Positions 1-6,683 are shown, counted from the stretch's first letter. The stretch: 10,029 bases of DNA from CAZUSO01 sp964622775 (GCA_964622775.1 CAZUSO010000086.1:1-10029), one strand, 5' to 3'. Program-made: numbers and translations. The notes: generated by a model not told the origin, from the sequence alone.

Positions 1-799
1 CGCTGCTAAGTGAGGGGGAAGACAAACTTCCCGCTTCCAGGAATACGCCGGAATCTAATGACCAGTCCGTTCCGTCTGCAATGGCTAATTTCAAATGGTA
101 AGTCTCACAGGGAACTACCTGTGCAATGGCAGTAAAGGGAGTAGTAAAACCGCCGTAAGCAATAGTAGCTCCGTTGATATTATCCACATAATATTGTGAA
201 AAAGGAGAACCAGGCCCCATGCTGGTACAACCGGATCCGGTTGTTACACCCGTAGTGCTGTTCACACAAATTGGAATGGTGGTTCCCGGAATGGTAGCTA
301 TATTAAAGGGGGTTGTATAACCCGGACCTGAAATCAAAAAGGCAAAAACGTCATTATAACTGGAGCAGGACCAACTTTGATATTCCGTTGAGGCAAATAC
401 ATAATTAAAGCTCACCGTATCCCCGGAAGGAACAAAATCAAACTCCAGCACACAGGCGTCCTGGCTCGTAATACCTATCAAGATCCCATTGAGGTCGGGA
501 TCGCCCGGAATATTATAGGCAAGATCCGGCCCCGGTCCGCCGTTATTCGGCCCCACGACCCCCATTGCCGTACCGCTGGTCAGTATAATTCCCGACTCAA
601 TGCCCAGATTGCTTACTCCGGAAAACACCCCGTTTGCAGCGGCATTACAATTCATCGTTGCATTGTTGACGGTAACGCCTTCACCCACCAAAGACTCCAC
701 CAAAGCCTGAGCTGTTTGGTTATCGGTAACGGTAATTTGCGCCCGGACTATATACGGCAGCATAGCACATATCAGGAGAATCAGGAGAATTTTTTTCAT
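1..799 (-). CDS. Choice-of-anchor L domain protein, secreted, N-terminal part (runs off left edge)
   Basis: Reading the minus strand from ATG at 799 gives an open frame of 266 codons with no stop before the window edge, so the C-terminus is missing. Residues 1-20 are a signal peptide (MKKILLILLICAM, ending VRA before Gln21). The mature part has the hallmarks of the choice-of-anchor L domain: an opening with TDNQTAQALVESLVGEGVTV, then NLGIESGIILTSG and, near the middle, FNYVFASTEYQ followed by YNDVFAFLISGPG. Proteins with this domain in Bacteroidota are typically large, repetitive, surface-exposed and carry a type IX secretion or other C-terminal sorting domain; that end is not visible here, so the secretion route is inferred. 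The function is unknown, with adhesion or surface structure the usual guess. It is divergent from ndk. The domain call is confident, the biological role is not. Confidence 0.88.
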   Translation of the reverse strand, partial: MKKILLILLICAMLPYIVRAQITVTDNQTAQALVESLVGEGVTVNNATMNCNAAANGVFSGVSNLGIESGIILTSGTAMGVVGPNNGGPGPDLAYNIPGDPDLNGILIGITSQDACVLEFDFVPSGDTVSFNYVFASTEYQSWSCSSYNDVFAFLISGPGYTTPFNIATIPGTTIPICVNSTTGVTTGSGCTSMGPGSPFSQYYVDNINGATIAYGGFTTPFTAIAQVVPCETYHLKLAIADGTDWSLDSGVFLEAGSLSSPSLSS

Positions 800-801
800 T
801 T

Positions 802-831
802 CAAATTTATAAATTTAAACGCCGGATGCAA
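802..831 (-). promoter_or_regulatory. Candidate Bacteroidetes-type promoter at the choice-of-anchor L gene
   Basis: On the minus strand, TTG (831-829), a 19-base spacer and TAAATTTG (809-802) match the -33/-7 consensus exactly. The -7 element ends only two bases before the ATG at 799, so transcription would begin at or inside the start codon. Either the message is leaderless or the match is fortuitous in this AT-rich stretch. Confidence 0.35.
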
Positions 832-988
832 TACATATGGTAACGTTCACGACCAGCTTTTCGTTTAGACGTGCAAAAAACGCTGTTTGGTTTGGTTCGT
901 CACTGAAAAACCGGGGGTTTTATGATATGCAATCCAATCAATCCGGTAAAAATAATAAATTTCTTCAAAAAAAACAGCCAGAGAATAT

Positions 989-996
989 TAACTTCG
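989..996 (+). promoter_or_regulatory. Candidate -7 promoter element of ndk
   Basis: TAACTTCG differs by one base from TAnnTTTG and is followed by CAGCC, a common continuation in Bacteroidota housekeeping promoters. It lies 28 bases before the ATG at 1025, a reasonable leader length. No clear TTG is seen at the ideal -33 spacing; the upstream region is A-rich. Confidence 0.5.
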
Positions 997-1024
997 CAGC
1001 CAAAAAATTCAATTGCTACAAACT

Positions 1025-1441
1025 ATGTCTCATCAAACATTCACAATGATCAAGCCTGATGCGGTAGCTTCAGGACATACCGGCGCTATCTTAGCTATGA
1101 TTAACCATGCAGGATTTAAGATTGTGGCTATGAAATATACTCAGTTAACTGCCGATCAGGCCGGTAAATTCTATGAAATTCATAAGGAACGCCCTTTTTA
1201 CGAGGGACTGGTATCCTTTATGAGCAGCGGCCCGATTGTAGCGGCAGTCCTGGAAAAAGAAAATGCCGTAGCTGATTTTCGTACGTTAATCGGGGCTACC
1301 GACCCTGCGAAGGCTGATGAAGGGACTATCCGCAAGGTTTATGCGAAATCAGTCGGCGAAAATGCCGTGCACGGGTCAGATAGTGATGAAAATGCTGCTA
1401 TCGAGAGCAATTTCTTTTTCAGCGCAACGGAAAGATTCTAA
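1025..1441 (+). CDS. ndk: Nucleoside-diphosphate kinase
   Basis: 138-residue protein of the usual NDK length. It transfers the gamma phosphate of ATP to other nucleoside diphosphates through a phosphohistidine intermediate, keeping NTP and dNTP pools balanced in the cytoplasm. The N-terminus has the family motif TFTMIKPDAV, the middle has RPFYEGLVSFMSSGPIVA and FRTLIGATDPAKA, and the active-site motif is NAVHGSDS with the catalytic His inside it; the C-terminus ends in a phenylalanine-rich strand followed by ATERF. The ATG at 1025 (MSHQTF) is chosen over an in-frame TTG at 1013 because it matches the family N-terminus and ATG is far more usual. It is a single-gene unit: divergent from the gene on its left, with a candidate promoter at 989-996 and a terminator 50 bases after the stop. 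Nothing is unusual. Confidence 0.98.
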   Translation: MSHQTFTMIKPDAVASGHTGAILAMINHAGFKIVAMKYTQLTADQAGKFYEIHKERPFYEGLVSFMSSGPIVAAVLEKENAVADFRTLIGATDPAKADEGTIRKVYAKSVGENAVHGSDSDENAAIESNFFFSATERF

Positions 1442-1490
1442 AAGGCGTATCCTATAGCCGTTCATAAATATTGTTCATTGTCCTCCGCAT

Positions 1491-1535
1491 TCTCTACCGG
1501 CACATGCGCTTCGCGTATACCGGTATAGGCTTTTT
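1491..1535 (+). terminator. Rho-independent terminator of ndk
   Basis: A long imperfect hairpin with arms about 1491-1508 and 1512-1529 and loop CTT. The uninterrupted core TACCGG/CCGGTA (1495-1500 with 1520-1525) is flanked by further pairs, with three mismatches overall. It is followed by TTTTT at 1531-1535 and lies 50 bases beyond the ndk stop codon. Confidence 0.78.
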
Positions 1536-1673
1536 CCCGTAGTTGACTTCCCCCAACAGCCGAATGCATCCTCAGCGCATTATACCCGGATTTGCCGGAG
1601 ATTACCTGCCCGGTCGTTGTGGGTGTCATCACCCGCGGCGGAAGGCTGATATTGCAATTTTACTTTGGTTTTC

Positions 1674-1714
1674 CATTCAGAGATTACATACCATTGCGGC
1701 ATAGTCTCTGAATG
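1674..1714. repeat. Inverted repeat, 10-base perfect arms
   Basis: CATTCAGAGA at 1674-1683 is the exact reverse complement of TCTCTGAATG at 1705-1714, with a 21-base interval. Past one mismatch, two more pairs (TA/TA) extend the arms inward. Neither strand has a T-run after the structure, so it is not an intrinsic terminator. It directly abuts the tRNA-Asp remnant at 1715. Its role is unknown. Confidence 0.55.
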
Positions 1715-1747
1715 CCGGACGGAGACCGTGACAGGGCGGCATCCTAA
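1715..1747 (-). pseudogene. tRNA-Asp remnant with internal deletion
   Basis: On the plus-strand listing, 1726-1747 matches 1822-1843 of the intact tRNA-Asp gene in 21 of 22 bases, covering the anticodon loop, the 5' half of the anticodon stem and part of the D arm. Just before it, CCGGACGG at 1715-1722 equals 1793-1800 of the intact gene, the acceptor/T-stem side. The T arm and variable loop between them are essentially missing, and the copy stops before the 5' acceptor strand. It therefore looks like a decayed or recombined copy in the same orientation, about 96 bases from the functional gene and beyond its terminator. It cannot fold as a tRNA. Confidence 0.6.
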
Positions 1748-1758
1748 ATTTCTTTTAC

Positions 1759-1783
1759 AAAAAAAGCTGCTCTGTTGAGCAGC
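1759..1783 (-). terminator. Rho-independent terminator of tRNA-Asp
   Basis: Read on the minus strand, GCTGCTC (1783-1777), loop AACA and GAGCAGC (1772-1766) form a perfect 7-base-pair stem followed by seven Ts (1765-1759). It begins six bases after the tRNA discriminator base. Confidence 0.9.
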
Positions 1784-1788
1784 CTGTG

Positions 1789-1862
1789 CGGACCGGACGG
1801 GACTCGAACCCGCGACCTCCGCCGTGACAGGGCGGCATTCTAACCAACTGAACTACCGATCC
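1789..1862 (-). tRNA. tRNA-Asp (anticodon GTC)
   Basis: A 74-base cloverleaf folds completely on the minus strand. The acceptor stem GGATCGG/CCGGTCC has one T-G pair, the D stem is GTTC/GAAT, and the anticodon stem CCGCC/GGCGG encloses loop CTGTCAC with anticodon GTC. The variable loop is AGGTC and the T stem GCGGG/CCCGT encloses loop TTCGAGT. The discriminator base is G73, as expected for aspartate identity. The 3' CCA is not encoded. It has its own promoter (1880-1910) and terminator (1759-1783), so it is a single-gene unit. Confidence 0.98.
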
Positions 1863-1879
1863 GGTTCCATAAAGGACGG

Positions 1880-1910
1880 CAAAGGTAAAAGATGTTTGTC
1901 AAAAATCAAA
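1880..1910 (-). promoter_or_regulatory. Promoter of tRNA-Asp
   Basis: On the minus strand, TTTG (1910-1907), a 19-base spacer and TACCTTTG (1887-1880) match the Bacteroidetes -33/-7 consensus perfectly. The predicted transcription start falls roughly 10-14 bases before the mature tRNA 5' end at 1862. Confidence 0.85.
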
Positions 1911-1968
1911 CAGTCGCAGCAATTATTTTTTGATAATAATACCGGTTCAGCGAATCGCTCAACTGCTT

Positions 1969-2664
1969 TCAAATCTTTTCAGGGCTGGTTTCCGAAATCC
2001 TGCCGGCGCCGGCGTAGTAGTATTGCCAGTAATCATCGTCCAGGTTGCTGATGGTCACACCCCGGGTGCGGGAGGCATGAACGAAATTGCCACCCGATAA
2101 ATAAACGCCTACATGTGATATTTTACTGCTGCGGATTTTGAAAAATACCAAATCCCCCTCCTTAAGCTCCGCTTTAGAAAACAAACGCATAGTGGATGTG
2201 AATTGTTCATACGCCGTGCGGAGCAGGCTGGTGTTATACACATTGCTGTATAATTCCTTAACGAAAGCGGAGCAGTCTATGCCACGCCGGGATGTACCGC
2301 CGAGGCGATAGGGCGTTCCGTACCAGCTTTCAATAAAGGCATACAGGTTAAAATTATGCAGCTTGCCCAGCCGGATGGCATCAAAAGCGCTTATGGCGCC
2401 GCCGGCAATATTCAGCGGACTGTAAATGCTTAAAAGCGGCTCTATGTCTAATCGCTCAAAGTTGCTTGTGTGAATATTAACAAAAACCGGTTCCTTCTCA
2501 ATACTTAACCCGGGAATAAATGGCACCTTCTCAACATCCTGAATACCCATTTTTTTATAAGACCGCTGTATGTGATGACTGGCAACGGTTTCCTTCACTG
2601 TAGTACAGGAACCCAATAAAAAAGGCAATACAGATACCGTTAATAAAAATTTAGTTGCTTTCAT
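1969..2664 (-). CDS. NlpC/P60 family lipoprotein (C40 cysteine peptidase)
   Basis: 231-residue protein. Residues 1-20 are a lipoprotein signal peptide with lipobox LGSC, so Cys20 should be lipidated and the protein held in an envelope membrane. Residues about 105-225 are an NlpC/P60 domain, a fold that cleaves peptide stems of peptidoglycan, usually between gamma-D-Glu and the diamino acid. The catalytic Cys131 sits in GIDCSAF, the general-base His184 in ISHVGVY, and His196 in FVHAS is the third polar residue, so the triad is complete. Residues 21-104 form an N-terminal region with no domain I recognise. It has its own promoter at 2694-2723 and is divergent from the TPR gene; the tRNA downstream has a separate promoter. 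A role in cell-wall remodelling is inferred from the family. It differs clearly from the second NlpC/P60 lipoprotein at 6132-6683. Confidence 0.93.
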   Translation of the reverse strand: MKATKFLLTVSVLPFLLGSCTTVKETVASHHIQRSYKKMGIQDVEKVPFIPGLSIEKEPVFVNIHTSNFERLDIEPLLSIYSPLNIAGGAISAFDAIRLGKLHNFNLYAFIESWYGTPYRLGGTSRRGIDCSAFVKELYSNVYNTSLLRTAYEQFTSTMRLFSKAELKEGDLVFFKIRSSKISHVGVYLSGGNFVHASRTRGVTISNLDDDYWQYYYAGAGRISETSPEKI

Positions 2665-2693
2665 TAGCGTTATTATTTTTCAATAAAACCTTG

Positions 2694-2723
2694 CAAAACT
2701 AAAAAAAAATTTCATTTGTCCAA
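2694..2723 (-). promoter_or_regulatory. Promoter of the first NlpC/P60 lipoprotein gene
   Basis: On the minus strand, TTG (2723-2721), a 19-base spacer and TAGTTTTG (2701-2694) match the consensus exactly. The leader to the ATG at 2664 would be about 25 bases. Confidence 0.8.
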
Positions 2724-2784
2724 GACGGAGGCAGGCGGGGAATACATCCTTTTAATAATAAAATCACATTTGTGGAAAGCTTCA

Positions 2785-2818
2785 TTTGCGAGGTACTGGC
2801 CGAAATGCTTTATTTTTG
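2785..2818 (+). promoter_or_regulatory. Promoter of the TPR protein gene
   Basis: TTTG (2785-2788), a 22-base spacer and TATTTTTG (2811-2818); the -7 element is perfect and the spacer is at the long end of the accepted range. It places the start of transcription near 2822, which rules out the in-frame TTG at 2786 as the translation start and supports the ATG at 2837. Confidence 0.75.
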
Positions 2819-2836
2819 TGTAAAACAGTATCGCTT

Positions 2837-4264
2837 ATGTTTAATAATGATGATTTCTGGAATGATGATCTGCCGGACAAATCGCTCCATGAATTATTAG
2901 CCCAGTATGAGCTCACCAAAAACGGCGCATCCGGCATTTTCTTAGACGAAGAGGAGTATGAGCTGATCATTGACCATTTCCTGCATAATAATCATGAAGT
3001 GGAAGCCTTGCAGGCCTGCGACATTGCCCTCACATTCCACCCCTTCGCCTCAGAGATCATGCTGTATAAATCCGAAATTTTGTTTCAGGGACAAAAATAC
3101 GGACAGGCGCTGAAGGCTTTGGACACATTAGAAGAGATTGAAAAGAATGTACTGAGTGCCGTATTGCTTCGCTCTGATATCTATCTGGCTCAATTCAAGC
3201 CGGAGCTGGCTATTGCTCATCTGGAAGGCCGGGTGCAATATTTTACCGGGGAAGAACAGGTGGAGATTTTACATGATCTGGCGGACGTATATGATGAATA
3301 TGAGGACTTTGAAGCGGTATTTACTACGCTGAAGCGCATCCTCGAAATTGATTTCAAAAACGATGAAGCATTACATAAGATTTGTTTCTGGGCTGATTTT
3401 ACCGGTAAGAATGAAGAAAGTAAAGAGCTGCACCTCATCATCATCGATGAAGACCCATACAGTGCGCTGGCCTGGTTCAATCTTGGTGCAGCCTGCCAGG
3501 GATTGAAACAGTATGATGAAGCTATTGATGCTTATGAATACTGCCTGGCTATTGACGAAAAATTTGAGTCGGCCTACCGGAATATGGCAGATGCTTATAT
3601 GCGCCTGCGCCGCTATGACAAAGCCATTGAATCGCTACAGAAAAACCTGGAATTAGGCAAGCCGGAGGATGTCATTTTTGAAGCATTGGGTAATTGTTTT
3701 GAAAAGCAAAAAGACTTTGACCGTGCCAGGCATTATTACCGGCAGGCCATTCAGCTCAATCCGGCTGACGATGTGATATTTTACCGGATCGGGGAAACCT
3801 ATTCCCGTGAGTATCAATGGGAAAAAGCGATGAAGGCTTATTCCTCGGCGTTACATCTCAACAAATCCAATGCTGCTTACTGCTTAGCCATCGGCAACTG
3901 CCTGCTGGAATTAGATGCAGCCAGTGAGGCGCTGGTTTGCTTCCTCAATGCCGTTCAGCTCAAGCCCAATAACAAATCCACCTGGATTGCTTTGATAAAA
4001 GGCTTGTATCATAACGGGTATTTTGACGATATGCTGGATCAGATGATTATTGCAAGAGAAAACTGCGGAGACAAAGTTGAGTTTGACTATTACCAGTCTG
4101 CAGCATTGTTTGCATTAGGGAAATCGAAGGAAGCGCTGCTCTATTTAGAAAAGGCGCTCAGTCAGGCGCCCCAGCGTATGAAGGTCATTACGGAATTGAA
4201 TCCCGATTTGCTACAACGCAAATCCGTGGCGGATCTCGTGGTTAAATACAAGAAAAGAAAGTAA
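2837..4264 (+). CDS. Tetratricopeptide repeat protein, cytoplasmic
   Basis: 475 residues starting at ATG 2837 (MFNNDDFWND). The frame extends upstream to a TTG at 2786, but that lies in the promoter. There is no signal peptide or membrane segment. The first 45 residues are acidic and not repetitive. From about residue 143 the chain is TPR: a weaker unit at 143-176, then five consecutive units in exact 34-residue register at 211-244, 245-278, 279-312, 313-346 and 347-380 (each with the aromatic-xxx-small pattern such as WFNLG, FEALG, FYRIG), a degenerate one at 381-414, and a last one near 417-450. Such arrays form superhelical scaffolds that bind other proteins. No catalytic domain is attached and the partner cannot be told. 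It is convergent with gpmI, with only 18 bases between the stops and no clear terminator between them. Confidence 0.92.
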   Translation: MFNNDDFWNDDLPDKSLHELLAQYELTKNGASGIFLDEEEYELIIDHFLHNNHEVEALQACDIALTFHPFASEIMLYKSEILFQGQKYGQALKALDTLEEIEKNVLSAVLLRSDIYLAQFKPELAIAHLEGRVQYFTGEEQVEILHDLADVYDEYEDFEAVFTTLKRILEIDFKNDEALHKICFWADFTGKNEESKELHLIIIDEDPYSALAWFNLGAACQGLKQYDEAIDAYEYCLAIDEKFESAYRNMADAYMRLRRYDKAIESLQKNLELGKPEDVIFEALGNCFEKQKDFDRARHYYRQAIQLNPADDVIFYRIGETYSREYQWEKAMKAYSSALHLNKSNAAYCLAIGNCLLELDAASEALVCFLNAVQLKPNNKSTWIALIKGLYHNGYFDDMLDQMIIARENCGDKVEFDYYQSAALFALGKSKEALLYLEKALSQAPQRMKVITELNPDLLQRKSVADLVVKYKKRK

Positions 4265-4282
4265 GGCGGTCCGCATAATGAC

Positions 4283-5875
4283 TTAAAGGCCGGATTCCGG
4301 TAGCTCTTCATCCTGACGCTGTTCGTGAGGCATTATTTTTTCCATGTCATCCGTCAGCACATTGCCTGTCATTTCCGGAGGAACAGGCAGTCCCATATAT
4401 TTCAGGATGGTGGGGGCAATATCGCCCAGCTTGCCGTTCTTCAACGATCCTTTGTAATCATTGGAGATTAAAAACAGGGGAACCCAATTGAGGGAATGCT
4501 GCGTATTGGGACTTCCGTCATCATTAATCATATAGTCGGAATTGCCATGGTCGGCGGTCAGGAAAATGGCATATCCTTTGTCTAAAGCCAGCGGGACAAT
4601 CTTCGATACACATTCATCCACCGTTTCCACAGCCTTGATGGCAGCTTCCCAAACGCCGGTATGGCCTACCATATCCGCATTGGCAAAATTGAGGCAAATA
4701 AAATCCGCACTTTGGGCGGCAATTTCTTTCATAATAGCCGTCGTAACCTCATAAGCGCTCATTTGCGGTTTCAAATCATAGGTGGGCACATCCTTAGGGG
4801 AAGGGATCATAATTCGCTGCTCTCCTTTGAACGGGACTTCCCGGCCACCGGAAAAAAAGAAGCTTACATGCGGATATTTTTCGGTTTCCGCAATGCGGAT
4901 CTGCATCTTTCCCGCAGCGGCAAGCACTTCACCCAGTGTTTGATTCAGGTTGTCATTGTCAAAGAGAATATGCACATCATTATAAGTCTTATCATACTCC
5001 GTCATGGTGGTATAATGCAGTTTTAAAGGGTGCATATCCAGTTCGGGGATTGCGATCTGCGTCAAAACCTGCGTGATTTCCCGGCAGCGGTCAGTTCGGA
5101 AATTAAAACAAATCACTACGTCTTCATCCCTGATTACCGCCAATGGCTGGTCTTGATTATCGGTAACAATTACAGGCTTTAAAAACTCATCGGTCACTTC
5201 GGTATCATAGGACTGTTGCACAGCCTCCAGAATATCGGTTGTATGCCGTCCTTTTCCATGCACTAATGCATCGTAAGCCAGCTTCACCCGTTCCCAGCGC
5301 TTATCCCGGTCCATGGCATAATAACGTCCGCAAATACTGGCAATATGACCATTTGTGGATTTTAAATGTTCCTGTAAATCCCGGATGTATCCCAAGCCAC
5401 CCTTAGGGTCTGTATCGCGCCCATCCGTAAACACATGAATAACAAAATGCTTCACGCCGGCTTCCTGTGCGTAAGTGCTTAAAGCTTTAAGGTGTTCGAT
5501 GTGTGAATGCACGCCACCATCGCTCAGCAATCCGATAAAGTGCAGCGTTTTCCCGCTTTGTTTTGCTTTGTCGAAAGCCTCATTGAGCCGGGGATTGGCT
5601 TTAAGCCGGCCATCGCGTATAGCGTTATTAATCCGCTGTAATTCCTGATAGACCACCCGGCCTGCGCCCAGATTCAGGTGTCCCACCTCGGAATTGCCCA
5701 TTTGGCCTTCCGGCAAACCCACCGCTTCGCCGCAGGTGACCAGCTTGCTGTGGGGATAAGTGTCATAAAGGCTTTTAACAAAAGGGGTATTCGCCTGAGC
5801 GATGGCATCGGCAGCCGGAATTTTTCCATGACCCCATCCATCCATAATAATCAGCATTGCGCGTTTGGCATCCAT
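4283..5875 (-). CDS. gpmI: 2,3-bisphosphoglycerate-independent phosphoglycerate mutase
   Basis: 530-residue two-domain enzyme of the alkaline phosphatase superfamily, converting 3-phosphoglycerate to 2-phosphoglycerate in glycolysis through a phosphoserine and two Mn ions. Visible active-site residues are Asp12 in MDGWG, the phosphorylated Ser62 in GNSEVGHLN, His123 in GGVHSH, FTDGRDTDP (149-157), GRYYAMDRDKRW (183-194), NFRTDR (258-263), Lys333 in EKYPH, Asp401/His405 in DMVGH, Asp442/His443 in TADHGN, and His460 in TQHS. All are present. The ATG at 5875 (MDAKRAMLIIMDGWG) fits the family N-terminus; the frame is open upstream to 6007, but a promoter at 5881-5888 makes longer starts implausible. 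The family usually ends near the EMTG motif (501-504); here about 25 hydrophilic residues follow, so the protein is slightly longer than the usual 505-515. Confidence 0.97.
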   Translation of the reverse strand: MDAKRAMLIIMDGWGHGKIPAADAIAQANTPFVKSLYDTYPHSKLVTCGEAVGLPEGQMGNSEVGHLNLGAGRVVYQELQRINNAIRDGRLKANPRLNEAFDKAKQSGKTLHFIGLLSDGGVHSHIEHLKALSTYAQEAGVKHFVIHVFTDGRDTDPKGGLGYIRDLQEHLKSTNGHIASICGRYYAMDRDKRWERVKLAYDALVHGKGRHTTDILEAVQQSYDTEVTDEFLKPVIVTDNQDQPLAVIRDEDVVICFNFRTDRCREITQVLTQIAIPELDMHPLKLHYTTMTEYDKTYNDVHILFDNDNLNQTLGEVLAAAGKMQIRIAETEKYPHVSFFFSGGREVPFKGEQRIMIPSPKDVPTYDLKPQMSAYEVTTAIMKEIAAQSADFICLNFANADMVGHTGVWEAAIKAVETVDECVSKIVPLALDKGYAIFLTADHGNSDYMINDDGSPNTQHSLNWVPLFLISNDYKGSLKNGKLGDIAPTILKYMGLPVPPEMTGNVLTDDMEKIMPHEQRQDEELPESGL

Positions 5876-5880
5876 GGGCG

Positions 5881-5888
5881 CAAAGGTA
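5881..5888 (-). promoter_or_regulatory. -7 promoter element of gpmI, almost on the start codon
   Basis: TACCTTTG on the minus strand is a perfect TAnnTTTG and identical to the tRNA-Asp element. Only five bases separate it from the ATG at 5875, so the leader would be nearly absent. The -33 region is weak, with no clean TTG at 17-23 bases upstream. Confidence 0.6.
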
Positions 5889-6060
5889 AGGGCTAAAACA
5901 GAAAGTTTAACCTGCCCGTTGTTCCTGGCAAAACAAAAGCGGAACATAACGGGATGGAAAAACTTAATGATCAATGCCGGAAAACACTCCGGGACGCGCC
6001 GAAACACAGGGTAAAAATCTTTATGCTATGGCAGGGAAGTGTGGTGAAGCAGGAAAATAC

Positions 6061-6072
6061 CAGCACGTGCTG
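6061..6072. repeat. Perfect 12-base palindrome
   Basis: CAGCACGTGCTG is fully self-complementary. It lies in the non-coding interval between the second NlpC/P60 gene (stop at 6132) and gpmI (start at 5875). It could be a binding site for a dimeric regulator or a weak terminator (a TATTTT run follows at a short distance on the minus strand). No evidence decides between these. Confidence 0.35.
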
Positions 6073-6131
6073 CACCGAAGCAACACAATCCCGGGCGCCA
6101 GGGTACTCTGACGGGATGATATAACATGTTT

Positions 6132-6683
6132 CTACCGTAAAATGCGGATAATTTTTGCAAAATGCTTTTCATAATAGCCACTCAGCTCACTGATGATAAC
6201 ACCTCCCGAACGCGGGCTGGAGGCATGAATGAAAAATATCCGGTGATCCTTCGCCTCCGTAATAATTCCCATGTGGCTGATATTGCGACTGTGTCCGGGA
6301 CTGTAAAACAAAATCAGGTCGCCAGGTTTTGCCTTTTTCCGCTTCATGGTTCTTCCCACATGCTTATACTGATATGATGCCCTCGGCGGTTTTACCTGAA
6401 AATGAGCAAGTACATGATATACAAATCCCGAACAATCGAAACCCTTTTCGGGATCGGAGGAGCCGTATTCATAGGGTGTACCGAGAAACTGCCTGGCATA
6501 ATGTACAAGTTCCTTTCTGTTGATATCCACCGGCTTTTCCAGGGTAATATAAGCGGTTTTTTTTTCAGGAGGCCGCACTGCATCAGTTCCTGAAGTTACC
6601 CGCCGGGATGTGCCGCAGGAAGTAAGCAGGCAAAGCAGGACAGCGACCGGCAGCAATACCCGGAGGATCCCGTTCCTCTTCAT
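6132..6683 (-). CDS. NlpC/P60 family lipoprotein (C40 cysteine peptidase), second copy
   Basis: 183 residues from ATG 6683. Residues 1-23 are a lipoprotein signal peptide (positively charged MKRNGILR, then a leucine/valine-rich core) with lipobox LTSC, so Cys23 is the lipidation site. The NlpC/P60 domain covers about 57-183: catalytic Cys84 in GFDCSGF, His137 in ISHMGI and His153 in FIHAS, with PPRASYQ (99-105) between, as is typical of this peptidoglycan endopeptidase family. Earlier in-frame ATGs at 6731, 6728 and 6716 are possible: a GGAG lies seven bases before 6728, and the promoter at 6744-6751 is upstream of all of them. They would give an unusually long, partly acidic signal-peptide n-region, so 6683 is preferred. 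A start at 6785 is upstream of the promoter and rejected. The gene is 88 bases downstream of the glycosyltransferase stop on the same strand, so some read-through is possible. Confidence 0.9.
   Translation of the reverse strand: MKRNGILRVLLPVAVLLCLLTSCGTSRRVTSGTDAVRPPEKKTAYITLEKPVDINRKELVHYARQFLGTPYEYGSSDPEKGFDCSGFVYHVLAHFQVKPPRASYQYKHVGRTMKRKKAKPGDLILFYSPGHSRNISHMGIITEAKDHRIFFIHASSPRSGGVIISELSGYYEKHFAKIIRILR

Larger units (their letters stand above)
1536..1758. other. Non-coding stretch between the ndk terminator and the tRNA-Asp terminator
   Basis: No convincing coding frame is seen on either strand. The stretch contains short local dyads, a perfect 10-base inverted repeat (1674-1683 with 1705-1714) and a tRNA-Asp remnant (1715-1747). 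No promoter with a good TAnnTTTG element was found that would argue for a small RNA gene. It may be decayed sequence that accumulated downstream of the tRNA. Confidence 0.5.

Noticed and set aside
907..921. Short hairpin AAAACC-GGG-GGTTTT
   Set aside because: The stem is short with a three-base loop, and it lies between two divergent gene starts where no transcript needs to end.
837..1049. Open frame of 70 codons overlapping the start of ndk
   Set aside because: It covers the ndk promoter and overlaps the ndk start in another frame; the product has no recognisable features.
1824..2051. Open frame running through tRNA-Asp and the end of the first NlpC/P60 gene
   Set aside because: It reads through a complete tRNA cloverleaf and its promoter.
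4265..4282. Possible terminator between the convergent TPR and gpmI genes
   Set aside because: Only a tiny dyad (GCGG/CCGC) is present with no T-run; termination may be factor-dependent or overlap the coding ends.
4661..5026. Open frame of 121 codons on the plus strand
   Set aside because: It is antisense to the conserved core of gpmI, whose motifs are complete in the other strand.
5876..6131. Small gene or riboswitch between gpmI and the second lipoprotein
   Set aside because: No promoter, start or conserved structured element was recognised apart from the 12-base palindrome; the open frame extending gpmI upstream is explained by lack of stops rather than coding.
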